Shown piece by piece: positions 7,642 to 15,696 of a stretch of DNA of 34,813 nt. Every line of letters begins with the position of its first letter. Positions within the stretch are counted from its first letter, which is position 1. A program made the position numbers and the translations under genes. The stretch covers positions 1-34,813 of the forward strand of contig NZ_BCVQ01000040.1 in assembly GCF_001591825.1 (NCBI RefSeq), written 5' to 3'. The notes under the pieces are model-generated. The model made no database searches. It saw only the letters and a program-made list of their open reading frames with translations, and was not told the DNA's origin. This DNA comes from Rossellomorea vietnamensis NBRC 101237. GTDB taxonomy: Bacteria; Bacillota; Bacilli; Bacillales; Bacillaceae_B.

Positions 7642-8931
7642 TCATGAGCCGATCAGAACCAGGAAAGTGTTCTGAAAGGAGCTTACCGGGAAATCTGCTC
7701 CTCCCATCTCCACGATTATTCCGCCAAGGACGGAACCGGATGCGCTCCCGACATAGTGGATCAGCTGCTTCATCCCGATACCTGAGGCAGTCAATTCCTT
7801 GCTCATGACACGGGACACTTCGTTTGTCGAACTTGAAGAAAGACTGGAAAATCCGAAGCTTGTAAACATATAGGCTAACATGATCATATACTCACTGTGC
7901 GGTGATAAGAGATAAAAAAGGACAGTCGAAACGATCAGAAGAATATGAGCAAGAAACATCACTCTGATATTCCCGTAGCGGTCGATTAGTCTTCCTACAA
8001 ATATGGCTGCGACTGCAGACAGCATCGCTCCAGGGAAAATGATGAATCCGACAGCCGTCGGGTTTTTGCCGAATACATGCTGAAGCATCAGGGGCATGAC
8101 GATCAGGATGGCGAAATGAGTGACAAACCCAAGGAAACTCATATATAGAATTTGCCTGTAGCCTTTATCCCGAATCAAGCTGGGCTGAATAAAAGGAATC
8201 TCAATCTTATGAATCCGGATCCATAATCCACCGAAGAAAACGACGGCACCTGCGAAGTAGTACCAATGAAACGTCGAGATGAATAGCAGGAAGAAGGTGA
8301 TGCCAATTCCTGTCAGCAATCCTCCCCAAACATCAAAGTATCCCTTTCTTGTCGCCTCATTTGGTAGAAAGCGGTACAGTACGGGGATCATTACAAGTAC
8401 GCATAATGTTATCAGGAATAAATAATTCCAACTCAGGTATTCTGTGATGACGCCACCTACAACGGGACCCAATCCAAACCCAAGGGAAGAAGCGGAAGCG
8501 ATCATCGCAAGGGCCCTTCCACGCCTTTGTAAGGGGACAAACCGTCCGGCAAATACCATGGATAGACCAGGGATGGCTGCTGCCCCTGCCGCTTGAAACA
8601 ATCGTGAAAGCAATAACCATGCGAATGTATTGGCAAAGAAGCCAGTCAATGAGGCTATGCCGAAGATGGTGATCCCAATGATGAGCAATCGTTTGATAGG
8701 GATGTAATCAGCTAAACGGGTATACGTAATGGTACAAATGGCAAGTACAATTGAATACCCCGATACGATCCAGGCTCCTTCAGAAGGAGCTAAAGAGAAA
8801 TCGTTCAATACATTCGGAAGGGCTACATTGAACATGGTCGTATTCATGACCACGAGCCAAATGGTCAAACTTAGAAAGAGAATCGTCTTTGTATGTGAAG
8901 GAGATGCTTGAGCATGTTGTTCACCAGTCAT
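7642..8931 (-). CDS. MFS multidrug/tetracycline-type exporter with frameshifted C-terminus
   Basis: A major-facilitator protein of 429 residues. The start is hydrophobic after a short polar tail; MNTTMFNVALPNVLNDF in helix 1, an RLADYIPIKRLL loop, and GLGPVVGGVITEYLSW in helix 5 are typical of proton-driven DHA2/TetA(L)-like drug exporters. GGAGGT precedes the ATG. The reading frame stops abruptly after FLVLIGS. In the +1 frame the next codons encode LMTLSLLLLLLYRRHVHSS and a stop at 7589, exactly the missing final helix and basic tail, followed by the terminator. A single-base loss near 7645 (for example GGCCTC to GGCTC), or a sequencing error, explains this. The truncated protein may be inactive. 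Confidence 0.82.
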   Translation of the reverse strand: MTGEQHAQASPSHTKTILFLSLTIWLVVMNTTMFNVALPNVLNDFSLAPSEGAWIVSGYSIVLAICTITYTRLADYIPIKRLLIIGITIFGIASLTGFFANTFAWLLLSRLFQAAGAAAIPGLSMVFAGRFVPLQRRGRALAMIASASSLGFGLGPVVGGVITEYLSWNYLFLITLCVLVMIPVLYRFLPNEATRKGYFDVWGGLLTGIGITFFLLFISTFHWYYFAGAVVFFGGLWIRIHKIEIPFIQPSLIRDKGYRQILYMSFLGFVTHFAILIVMPLMLQHVFGKNPTAVGFIIFPGAMLSAVAAIFVGRLIDRYGNIRVMFLAHILLIVSTVLFYLLSPHSEYMIMLAYMFTSFGFSSLSSSSTNEVSRVMSKELTASGIGMKQLIHYVGSASGSVLGGIIVEMGGADFPVSSFQNTFLVLIGS

Positions 8932-9088
8932 TTTTGACCACCTCCATGATAGATATTGATGCTCGAAGTACTATACCACAAACAAAGACGTACTGAAAAT
9001 GAATGTGCCTTCGTCCGGGTGGGCTTATGGAAGTTTAAGATGTTGGAAATGGTCTATTATATAAGGAGAATCTGTTAGGAGGATAAGT

Positions 9089-9757
9089 ATGTCAAATCTT
9101 ACGATAAAAGCGTTTGTGTTCGATGCATATGGTACCTTATTCGATGTCCATTCCGTTATTGAAAAATGTAATGAACTCTTTCCGGATAAAGGGGAGGAGA
9201 TCAGTCAGGTGTGGCGTCAGAAACAATTGGAATATAGCTTTCTACGTCAGCTGATGGGAACATATACCACATTTTACTCCATCACGAGGGATGCCCTGCA
9301 TTACGCATGTGTCCATGTGGGAGTCGATCTATCTGATGACAAAGAGAAGGAGTTGTTGGATGCTTATCTGGAATTGACTCATTATGAGGAAGTAGAAAGT
9401 GTACTCGGGGAACTGAAATCTTATCAAACCGCCATCTTCTCAAATGGCTCCCTTGATATGCTCTCACCACTGGTGGAGCAGTCTTCATTCGGGCACCTGC
9501 TGGATGAGGTATTGACAGTGGATGAAATCAAACAATTCAAACCCACTCCGATGTCTTATCAGCTTGTCCTTAAGAAGCTTGGCGTCAAAAGGGAAGAGGT
9601 TTTGTTTATGTCTTCAAACCCTTGGGATATTGCTGGAGCGGCCAACTTTGGGTTCAATACGGCATGGATCAACCGTCAGGATAAGGTAATGGATGAACTT
9701 GGGGTAAAGCCTGATTTTGTCTATAGTGATCTGAATGGAATACTTGAGCATACATGA
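9089..9757 (+). CDS. Haloacid dehalogenase type II (HAD superfamily hydrolase)
   Basis: A 222-residue cytoplasmic hydrolase with the L-2-haloacid dehalogenase layout: nucleophile Asp12 in VFDAYGTLFD, a helical cap containing WRQKQLEYSFLR (the conserved Arg area) near residue 42, SNGS near 118, a KPTPMSYQLVLKKLG segment near 151 and MSSNPWDIAGAANFGF with the acidic pair region near 173. The length is normal. AGGAGG precedes the ATG. It is monocistronic between a divergent transporter and its own terminator. The natural substrate may be a haloacid or another small acid; the family is often annotated from fold alone. Confidence 0.9.
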   Translation: MSNLTIKAFVFDAYGTLFDVHSVIEKCNELFPDKGEEISQVWRQKQLEYSFLRQLMGTYTTFYSITRDALHYACVHVGVDLSDDKEKELLDAYLELTHYEEVESVLGELKSYQTAIFSNGSLDMLSPLVEQSSFGHLLDEVLTVDEIKQFKPTPMSYQLVLKKLGVKREEVLFMSSNPWDIAGAANFGFNTAWINRQDKVMDELGVKPDFVYSDLNGILEHT

Positions 9758-9760
9758 TGA

Positions 9761-9799
9761 AAGGGGCTGGCATATGGATGGATGCCGAGCCCCTTTTTT
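9761..9799 (+). terminator. Terminator after the haloacid dehalogenase gene
   Basis: A 13-bp stem with one bulge (9761-9773 with 9782-9795) ends in a T run. It lies just after the dehalogenase stop and just before the convergent SDR gene. Confidence 0.8.
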
Positions 9800-9805
9800 A
9801 TTTAT

Positions 9806-10420
9806 TTAGTAAGCCAAGCCAATGGATTCATTGATGTGCTTCCCTTGAATGACACTTAGTAATAGAAAGTGAGCGACATCTGCCCGGCCAATTTTACGTC
9901 CCTTCTCGGGGATTGAATCTCCATCTTGACGATACGTCTTTGACAGGGACTGGGTGGTCAATTGCATAGGTCTTGCAATCGTGTAGCGAACGTCATGTTT
10001 CTTTATTTCTTCTACCGCATTCTTATGATCTTTCAGCACATTACGCAGGATGAATTGTGCCAGTTTCCCTTGAAGGCCGGGTATTTCTTTGTGGATGCCG
10101 GCTGATGCTACGTAAGCGATACGCTCAATGTGGTGGGTCTTCATTCCCGTCAGGATATTTTTTGTCATGTCTGAAAGAACGGTGGTTTCCTTCAATCCAT
10201 CCGAACCAAGACAGGATATGACGGCTTCCTGTCCCGCTAATGCGTCTTCCACTGCTTTAGCGTTTAAAGCATCTCCCTGAATAATGGTCAATAGTGGACC
10301 GTCACCGTTTAGTTTAGATGGGTTTCTTACAAAAGCTGTGACTTCATGTCCCTCTGCCAAAGCTTGCTTGACGACTTCTTTACCTGTACCGCCGGTTGCC
10401 CCAAACACGATTAACTTCAA
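9806..10420 (-). CDS. NAD(P)-binding atypical SDR (NmrA/YwnB-like)
   Basis: A 204-residue Rossmann protein. It opens with the dinucleotide motif VFGATGGTGKEVVKQAL, then VRNPSKL, IQGDALN and AVISCLGSDG, typical of NAD(P)H-binding SDR_a5/NmrA-like reductases. The catalytic Tyr-Lys pair of classical SDRs is not evident, so it could be a flavin or biliverdin reductase-like enzyme or a redox sensor. The start is a TTG codon at 10418-10420, preceded by GGGAGGGG at normal spacing; no ATG fits as well. It is divergent from the CHY zinc-finger gene. Confidence 0.85.
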   Translation of the reverse strand: MKLIVFGATGGTGKEVVKQALAEGHEVTAFVRNPSKLNGDGPLLTIIQGDALNAKAVEDALAGQEAVISCLGSDGLKETTVLSDMTKNILTGMKTHHIERIAYVASAGIHKEIPGLQGKLAQFILRNVLKDHKNAVEEIKKHDVRYTIARPMQLTTQSLSKTYRQDGDSIPEKGRKIGRADVAHFLLLSVIQGKHINESIGLAY

Positions 10421-10551
10421 GAATCTTCCCCTCCCTTTCTGTTACTATTCATTGTATAGTACAGTTAGAATAATAGACTAGAATGAATAGGTAAACTGTT
10501 TTGATTTTTATAGGAATAAAAACAAAGAATAACAGTGGGGAGGAAATGATC

Positions 10552-10881
10552 ATGACTGAAAAGCTGATCCCGGTATCTGGAGTGGAAGTGGATGCTAAAA
10601 CCAAATGTAAGCATTATCGAACACCAAAGGATATCATCGCCATTAAATTCAAATGCTGTAACACCTATTATCCTTGCCACTCATGTCATGAAGAGGTGGC
10701 GGATCATGATTCCATCCTCTGGTCACCGGAAGAGTGGAATACGAAAGCGATTCTGTGCGGAGAATGCCATAACGAGTTAACGATTTTACAATACATGAAT
10801 TGCCAATCGGTCTGCCCCCATTGTCAGTCTGCTTTTAATCCCGGATGTCAGACCCATTACCACCTGTACTTTGAAGGGTGA
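10552..10881 (+). CDS. CHY zinc-finger protein
   Basis: A 109-residue protein from the ATG at 10552; GGGGAGG at 10537-10543 is 8 bp upstream, whereas an ATG at 10546 would be too close. It carries the CHY-type pattern: CKHY, then CCNTYYPCHSCHEE, then LCGECHNEL and CPHCQSAFNPGCQTHYHLYF, so about ten Cys/His ligands for several zinc ions. In eukaryotes the domain occurs in ubiquitin ligases and in Hot13, which helps mitochondrial disulphide relay; bacterial members have no clear role. It precedes a methionine sulfoxide reductase on the same strand, a possible redox link. Confidence 0.87.
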   Translation: MTEKLIPVSGVEVDAKTKCKHYRTPKDIIAIKFKCCNTYYPCHSCHEEVADHDSILWSPEEWNTKAILCGECHNELTILQYMNCQSVCPHCQSAFNPGCQTHYHLYFEG

Positions 10882-10891
10882 ACGACCGCAA

Positions 10892-10907
10892 TGTTTCACG
10901 TGAAACG
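10892..10907. promoter_or_regulatory. parS-like Spo0J/ParB binding site
   Basis: TGTTTCACGTGAAACG matches the Bacillus parS consensus TGTTNCACGTGAAACA at 15 of 16 positions; only the last base differs, and the 14-bp palindrome core is perfect. It lies between the CHY gene stop and the ribosome site of msrAB. In Bacillus, parS sites cluster around oriC and nucleate Spo0J spreading and SMC loading. Confidence 0.8.
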
Positions 10908-10923
10908 AAGGAGGTGTTTTGAA

Positions 10924-11862
10924 ATGGAGAAAGCCACGTTTGCAGGAGGCTGTTTCTGGTGTATGGTGGAACCCTTTGAGAATCAGGAAGGAATCGAAGA
11001 AATCATTTCAGGCTATACAGGCGGGCAGACGCCCGATCCAACCTATAAAGAAGTGATCTCAGGCGAAACGGGTCATTATGAAGCAGTGCAGATCCTATGT
11101 GATCCTGCCTTATGTCCGTATGAGAAACTCCTGGACTTTTACTGGAGACAAATTGACCCAACCGATCCTGAAGGCCAATTCAAAGATCGGGGAAGCTCAT
11201 ACCGGACAGCGATCTTTTATCACAATGATCATCAAAAAAGGCTTGCCGTAGACTCTAAAAGTGAATTGGAGAAGAGTGGACGGTTTGCAGACCCTATTGT
11301 GACCGAAATCCTCCCCGCAAAGGAATTTTATCCTGCGGAAGACTATCATCAGGATTTCCACAAGAAAAACGCTTTCCGATATGCGCTATACAAACGCAGC
11401 AGGGAGGATTTCCTGAAGAAATATTGGCCTAAGGATCGATCATATTTAAAAGAACAGCTAACAGAGATGCAATATTTCGTCACCCAGGAAAATGGGACTG
11501 AGCCACCATATGAAAACGAGTTCTGGAATAACACGAGAGAAGGAATATACGTGGATATTGTGTCAGGGGAACCCCTCTTCACGTCGAAAGACCAGTATGA
11601 CAGCGGCTGTGGATGGCCCAGCTTTACAAAGCCGGTCATGGACGCAAGCGTCAGCGAACGATACGATCTCTCCCATCGGACTACCCGGGTGGAAGTCAGG
11701 AGCAGGGATGCGGATTCCCATCTTGGCCATGTCTTTCCGGACGGACCGGGTCCCAAAGGACTTCGTTACTGTATCAACTCTGCCTCTTTGCGGTTTATTC
11801 CTAAAGAAAAGCTTGAAGAGGAAGGATATGGAGATTTTCTGTTATTATTTCATAGTAAATAA
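10924..11862 (+). CDS. msrAB: Bifunctional methionine sulfoxide reductase MsrA-MsrB
   Basis: A 312-residue fusion that reduces both S- and R-methionine sulfoxide in oxidised proteins. The N-terminal MsrA domain has GGCFWC with catalytic Cys10, then [18 protein letters not shown] and a YHQDFHKKN tail. The MsrB domain follows from about residue 185 with [51 protein letters not shown] sequence (here starting TRVEVRSR) and [13 protein letters not shown] with catalytic Cys283. The zinc CxxC pairs are absent, as in many MsrB domains. The start is the ATG at 10924 behind AAGGAGGTG; an upstream in-frame ATG at 10891 overlaps the parS site and lacks a ribosome site. Confidence 0.94.
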   Translation: MEKATFAGGCFWCMVEPFENQEGIEEIISGYTGGQTPDPTYKEVISGETGHYEAVQILCDPALCPYEKLLDFYWRQIDPTDPEGQFKDRGSSYRTAIFYHNDHQKRLAVDSKSELEKSGRFADPIVTEILPAKEFYPAEDYHQDFHKKNAFRYALYKRSREDFLKKYWPKDRSYLKEQLTEMQYFVTQENGTEPPYENEFWNNTREGIYVDIVSGEPLFTSKDQYDSGCGWPSFTKPVMDASVSERYDLSHRTTRVEVRSRDADSHLGHVFPDGPGPKGLRYCINSASLRFIPKEKLEEEGYGDFLLLFHSK

Positions 11863-11895
11863 AGACATGCCGGCCGTATGCCGACATGTCTTTTT
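11862..11895. terminator. Bidirectional terminator between msrAB and dinB-like gene
   Basis: AAGACATGCCGGC (11862-11874) pairs with GCCGACATGTCTT (11880-11892) with one mismatch and a 5-nt loop, followed by T residues. It serves msrAB and perhaps the convergent DinB gene. Confidence 0.8.
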
Positions 11896-12415
11896 ATCTT
11901 TCTACCTTCTCTTCAGCTTTTTCCCAAAGATTTTCTATACCTTGTACCCGTTTGATGGCTGTGATGGTACCTAGATGCAGCCCCTCATGCCAATTCGTAA
12001 AGGAGAGGACTTCGGCTAACGTTGTAAACGTGGTATGTTCACCAAGTACAAACGGTTTCTCTCCCAATTCATCCAAGCGACCCGAGAATGCTTCTTTCAT
12101 CCGTCGCGGCTGGTCCTCCAACTTTTCCCGAAGCTCACTAAGTGCAGGGGGAGTGAGGCCGTTCCAGGTATAGGGACTGGTATGAAATCCGAACAGCTCT
12201 CCATATTCATTCGGAAGGGAATGACGATCGTTTTCTCCTACAAAAGAAAGTAACAGGTTTTCCTGGGATAACAGGATATGCCCCAGATTCCACCGGATCG
12301 AATTTTTAAACCCTTCAGGAACTTCATCCGCCTGTTGTTCGGTAGTGGCATCCAGTGCAGCGAGTGTGCGCATCCGAATGAACTCCATTTGTTGAAACAG
12401 CATATGTTCCTTCAT
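11894..12415 (-). CDS. DinB/YfiT-family protein
   Basis: A 173-residue protein from the ATG at 12415, chosen because GGGAGG lies 8 bp upstream; a longer reading adds 25 residues with no ribosome site. The four-helix bundle fold is suggested by a metal-site His in the first part (RWNLGHILLSQENLLL) and a second pair in the last helix (TNWHEGLHLGTITAIKR). This is the DinB_2/YfiT group, whose members include bacillithiol-dependent S-transferases and other metal-dependent thiol enzymes. It is not the DinB polymerase. The neighbouring Msr gene fits a redox or thiol role, but no substrate can be named. Confidence 0.86.
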   Translation of the reverse strand: MKEHMLFQQMEFIRMRTLAALDATTEQQADEVPEGFKNSIRWNLGHILLSQENLLLSFVGENDRHSLPNEYGELFGFHTSPYTWNGLTPPALSELREKLEDQPRRMKEAFSGRLDELGEKPFVLGEHTTFTTLAEVLSFTNWHEGLHLGTITAIKRVQGIENLWEKAEEKVER

Positions 12416-12481
12416 TTCGTATTCCTCCCAATCATGTTCTCCATTTATAAATTCGGGATTGGGTGGGGGATTCCTTCTTAC

Positions 12482-12528
12482 AAAAAGCACAACCGGAAGC
12501 AGACGATGTCCCGCTGCTTCCGGTTGTG
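12482..12528 (-). terminator. Terminator of the small basic protein gene
   Basis: A perfect 15-bp stem (12488-12502 with 12514-12528) with an 11-nt loop is followed on the minus strand by a short T run. It lies 22 bp after the stop codon of the gene at 12550. Confidence 0.8.
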
Positions 12529-12549
12529 TTGTATTTATGACGGATGTTC

Positions 12550-12684
12550 CTATTCTTGTGGTCGGTTTTTCTTGGCGTTTTCCTGCCCGGTTGTAAATTC
12601 GACTAATTCGGAACTCGTGCGATTTCCTCTTTTAGCATTCGTGTTGCTTTGAGCATTGCGGTTTCCTTTTTTCGTGCGTCCCAT
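12550..12684 (-). CDS. Small basic Asn-rich protein, 44 residues, unrecognised
   Basis: The ORF opens MGRTKKGNRNAQSNTNAKRG and ends in a Lys- and Gln-containing tail (ENAKKNRPQE) after an ELVEFTTGQ stretch. AGGGAGG lies at good spacing before the ATG, and a strong terminator follows. Composition is Asn, Lys, Arg, Thr and Gln, with a single Phe and no Trp, Tyr or Cys. The bias and length resemble minor small acid-soluble spore proteins of Bacillus, but I cannot match it to a named Ssp family. An 0A-box-like site lies about 125 bp upstream. A spore role is therefore only a suggestion. Confidence 0.65.
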   Translation of the reverse strand: MGRTKKGNRNAQSNTNAKRGNRTSSELVEFTTGQENAKKNRPQE

Positions 12685-12808
12685 TCAGAATCCCTCCCTA
12701 AATAGTCAAGCATCTATAGTTTAAGGAGTTACGCAGGAAATATTCTTCTGTACCATGCGACAAAATATGTCAGATACCTTGGTTTTTCAGTTTATTTCCC
12801 AGGCTATA

Positions 12809-12817
12809 TTCGACAAA
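12809..12817 (-). promoter_or_regulatory. Possible Spo0A box (0A box)
   Basis: On the minus strand TTTGTCGAA is a perfect 0A box, lying between the end of the FAD/Rieske gene and the small basic protein gene. A second, poorer match (TTTTGTCGCAT) lies near 12756-12766. A single 9-mer can occur by chance. Confidence 0.35.
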
Positions 12818-12831
12818 AAACCACATATACT

Positions 12832-14388
12832 CTAGAGGTCCGTCCCTCCATCGTTTACGTCAAACCTTGTGAGGGGTTTCTTGGCAGGGCCTTCGATGAC
12901 GTCTCCGTCAATGGAGAAGCGTGAGCCGTGACAAGGGCAGTCCCAGGTGTGGCCTCCGTGATTCCACTCGGTTTCGCATCCGAGATGGGTACATGTAGTG
13001 TCCACGACATGCAGGATTCCGTTTTCATCACGGAATCCTCCACATCGGCGCCCGTTCAAATTGATGACATCGCCTTCCCCTTTCTCAAGGTCCCCGGGCT
13101 TTTTAGACGGGATTTGGAGTTTTCCTTTTATGAGCTCGCCGGCTACATTGAGATTCTCCTTGAAAAAATGCTTGATACTTGGGTCAGCCACAAATCTTGA
13201 AGGTGAGTAGATGTCTGCATAAATGTGATGGTTTCCTAAGATCTGGTCAGAGAGAATCTGGCCGGCTAGAGTACCGGAAGTCATTCCCCACTTATTAAAG
13301 CCAGTTGCGACAAAAATCGATGCGTGCTTTTCTGTCAGCTTTCCGATATATGGCACTTTATCAAGGGTGATCAAGTCCTGAGCGGACCAGCGATACCTTA
13401 TTTCCTCTACACCGACAACCTCTTCTGCGAATGCCTCCAGTGCCCTGTAGTGGTCCATCGTATCTTTTCCTTGCCCCGTCTTATGCTTATCCCCGCCGAT
13501 CAGGATGAGTTTTTCACCGTTTTCATCCACTTCATAACGGAGGGAACGAGTTGGTTCGTCTGCGCTGATATACATGCCTCCCGGATAATCCTTCTTGGCT
13601 TTCACACCGATGATGTACGAGCGTTCTGCATGCATTTTCGTAAAATAGAATCCCATGCCATCATAAAAGGGGAAGTGGGAGCAGATGACCACATATTCAC
13701 TATCGAGATGATAACCATCAGAGGTCACAACCTGCGTGCTATCTCCTTCATTGATCGTCTTGGCAGCCGTTCCTTCATAGATTTGGCCTCCCAATCCCGT
13801 ATAAGAATCGATTAAGGCTTTTAAATACTTCAAGGGATGAAATTGAGCCTGTTTTTTCATCATCACCGCTTTTTTGATGTCCAGGTCGAAGGGGATAGTT
13901 TCTGTCAGCTCACCTGAAATATCCAACTTCTGATACGCTTCATATTCCTTTTCGATCTTCTCAGCATATTGGTCGGTCGTTGCATACACATAGGCGTCTT
14001 CTTCTGAAAAATGACAGTCGATGTTTTCGTTGTGAATGGTGTCCTTGATGAACTGGATAGCCTTTGATTGGGACAGATAATATTTCCTTGCGAACTCTTC
14101 CCCAAAGTGTTGGATGAGTTCATCATAAATCAATCCGTGCTGTGCCGAAATTTTGGCGGTTGTATGACCTGTCGTGCCGTTCAATACGTGATCGGCGTCT
14201 ATGAGGGCAACCTTCTTCCCGCCTTTTGCCAACAGGTAAGCAGTGGTGATCCCTGCTATCCCACCTCCGACAACGGTTACGTCCACTTTCAGATTTTGAT
14301 CCAGCTTTTTAAATACAGGGAGTTTAGTCGTTTCTCTCCAGTAAGGCTCCGGTGTGTGGGAAAATGCATTTTGTTGATGTGTATCCAT
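12832..14388 (-). CDS. FAD-dependent oxidoreductase with C-terminal Rieske domain (YhfW-like)
   Basis: A 518-residue two-domain protein. Residues about 35-400 form a DAO-type FAD domain with the GxGxxG fingerprint in DVTVVGGGIAGITTAYLLAK and a second conserved segment ATGFNKWGMTSGTLAGQIL near 365. The last 90 residues form a Rieske [2Fe-2S] domain with the ligands CTHLGC and CPCHGSRF, as CxH and CxxH. AAAGGAG precedes the ATG. The layout and length match B. subtilis YhfW, whose physiological substrate is unknown. The fusion suggests electron transfer between a flavin-oxidised amine or amino acid-like substrate and the iron-sulfur cluster within one chain. It is a single-gene unit. Confidence 0.9.
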   Translation of the reverse strand: MDTHQQNAFSHTPEPYWRETTKLPVFKKLDQNLKVDVTVVGGGIAGITTAYLLAKGGKKVALIDADHVLNGTTGHTTAKISAQHGLIYDELIQHFGEEFARKYYLSQSKAIQFIKDTIHNENIDCHFSEEDAYVYATTDQYAEKIEKEYEAYQKLDISGELTETIPFDLDIKKAVMMKKQAQFHPLKYLKALIDSYTGLGGQIYEGTAAKTINEGDSTQVVTSDGYHLDSEYVVICSHFPFYDGMGFYFTKMHAERSYIIGVKAKKDYPGGMYISADEPTRSLRYEVDENGEKLILIGGDKHKTGQGKDTMDHYRALEAFAEEVVGVEEIRYRWSAQDLITLDKVPYIGKLTEKHASIFVATGFNKWGMTSGTLAGQILSDQILGNHHIYADIYSPSRFVADPSIKHFFKENLNVAGELIKGKLQIPSKKPGDLEKGEGDVINLNGRRCGGFRDENGILHVVDTTCTHLGCETEWNHGGHTWDCPCHGSRFSIDGDVIEGPAKKPLTRFDVNDGGTDL

Positions 14389-14460
14389 ATGAACGCTCCT
14401 TTAGCTTTCTATTCCTTACCATTCTCTCCCGATTTGAAGAAAAAATAAGTAAGAACAAAG

Positions 14461-14490
14461 AAAAAAAGAGACCGGCTAAAGCCAGTCTCT
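14461..14490 (-). terminator. Terminator of folD
   Basis: AGAGACCGGC (14467-14476) pairs with GCCAGTCTCT (14481-14490) with one G-U pair and a 4-nt loop. A run of seven T follows on the minus strand, just after the folD stop. Confidence 0.8.
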
Positions 14491-14502
14491 CATGGAGCGT
14501 TT

Positions 14503-15357
14503 TTATGAATTCTGCAGAATACGGGCATCTTTCTCTGCAGATTCAACGGTTTGTTTTAGTAGCATGGAAATCGTGACAGGACCGACTCCGCCTGGAACGG
14601 GTGTGATAGCACTTGCCTTTTCATAGCACGCATCATAATCGATGTCCCCGACGTTCCCCTTGTTGTAGCCGGCATCAAGGACAACAGCACCTTCTTTTAC
14701 CCATTCCCCTTGAATGAAGTTCGGTTTGCCTACAGCTGCCACGACAATGTCGGCAGTACTCAAAAGGTCAGGGAGATTTTCCGTATAGGAATGACATGTC
14801 GTTACGGTCGCATTCCGATTCAATAACATCATGGAAACGGGTTTACCAAGGATCGGACTCCTTCCAACCACGACGGCGTGTTTCCCTTCAAGGGAGACTC
14901 CGTAGTAATCGATGATGCTCATGATGGCTGCCGGGGTGCAGGATGGATATTCACCGAACCCCAATGAATTTTGACCGAACCCGAGGCTCGTGACCCCGTC
15001 CACATCCTTTTCAATGGAAATGGCTTCAAAGGCAGCACGTTCGTCGATATGATGAGGTACCGGGTGCTGTAAGAGAATCCCATGTACGGAAGAGTCGTCA
15101 TTCAGCTCCCCGATCACGTCAAGCAGTTCTTCTGTTGTCGTTTCTCTTGAAAGGTGGATGCGTCTTGATTCCATGCCGATCTTCGCACAGGCATTACCCT
15201 TCATCTTGACGTACGTGGCAGAAGATGGATCATCTCCCACGAGCACCGTTGCAAGACACGGAGTGATTCCCTTCTCCTTTAGTGCAGCTACTCTTGATTT
15301 CAGGCTTTCCTTAATTTCAGATGCAACAAGTTTCCCGTCTAATACTAGTGGTTCCAC
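14503..15357 (-). CDS. folD: Methylenetetrahydrofolate dehydrogenase/cyclohydrolase
   Basis: This cytoplasmic bifunctional enzyme of one-carbon metabolism interconverts 5,10-methylene-THF and 10-formyl-THF, using NADP. The 284-residue protein has the first signature around Tyr49 to Lys53 (YVKMK, catalytic Lys), HGILLQHPVPHHID near 95, VDGVTSLGFGQN near 120, the nucleotide site VVVGRSPILGKPVSMML near 161 and PVPGGVGPVTISMLL near 258. The start is GTG at 15355-15357 with AGGAGGG upstream. A ZTP riboswitch and terminator precede it, so expression should rise when ZTP signals 10-formyl-THF shortage. It stands alone, away from the usual B. subtilis folD neighbours. Confidence 0.96.
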   Translation of the reverse strand: MEPLVLDGKLVASEIKESLKSRVAALKEKGITPCLATVLVGDDPSSATYVKMKGNACAKIGMESRRIHLSRETTTEELLDVIGELNDDSSVHGILLQHPVPHHIDERAAFEAISIEKDVDGVTSLGFGQNSLGFGEYPSCTPAAIMSIIDYYGVSLEGKHAVVVGRSPILGKPVSMMLLNRNATVTTCHSYTENLPDLLSTADIVVAAVGKPNFIQGEWVKEGAVVLDAGYNKGNVGDIDYDACYEKASAITPVPGGVGPVTISMLLKQTVESAEKDARILQNS

Positions 15358-15379
15358 TGCAATCCCTCCTGATAGTAGT

Positions 15380-15406
15380 AAAAAAAGGCAAGGGTATCCC
15401 CTTGCC
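15380..15406 (-). terminator. Riboswitch-controlled terminator before folD
   Basis: GGCAAGGG (15387-15394) pairs with CCCTTGCC (15399-15406) around TATC, followed by seven T residues on the minus strand. It lies directly between the ZTP aptamer and the folD ribosome site, so it is the likely expression platform. Confidence 0.85.
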
Positions 15407-15408
15407 TT

Positions 15409-15495
15409 CTGCCCAGGCGAACGGCTAATGGCTCATGTTTTGTAAAATTCGCAGCTCCCTCGTGGTTGATTCCACATTTTCGCCAGTCACTGCTC
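15409..15495 (-). ncRNA. ZTP (pfl) riboswitch aptamer
   Basis: On the minus strand the leader holds the conserved pfl blocks in order: GTGACTGGCG, a hairpin GTGGAATCAACCAC, GGGAGC, a linker of about 35 nt, then GCCGTTCGCCTGGGC. The last block forms the pseudoknot and ligand pocket of this class. ZTP riboswitches are known upstream of folD and purine genes. A TACAAT -10 at 15513-15518 (minus) could start the leader. From 15519 to the SDR gene I see nothing else strong. Confidence 0.9.
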
Positions 15496-15696
15496 TAATT
15501 ATCTTCAAATTCATTGTAACACGAATATAAAGTATATTTCCAGTGTTAATGTTCGTGTTTTTTGCTGGGATACATCAAAAGGCTGAGAATGTGCTACATC
15601 TAATTTTCTATAAGGTTCAACCTCAAATAGACGATTTTTTGCCTTTGATTATTTCATACAATTTGAATAATAAAAGAAATGAAAGGGGTATGGAAT

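Noticed and set aside
9033..9057. Possible sigma-B promoter before the haloacid dehalogenase (GTTTAA with 13-bp spacer)
   Set aside because: The -10 would be GTCTAT, two bases from GGGTAT; not convincing.
10891..10923. Longer MsrAB start including [11 protein letters not shown]
   Set aside because: The extension is the parS site and the ribosome site translated; AAGGAGGTG fits the ATG at 10924.
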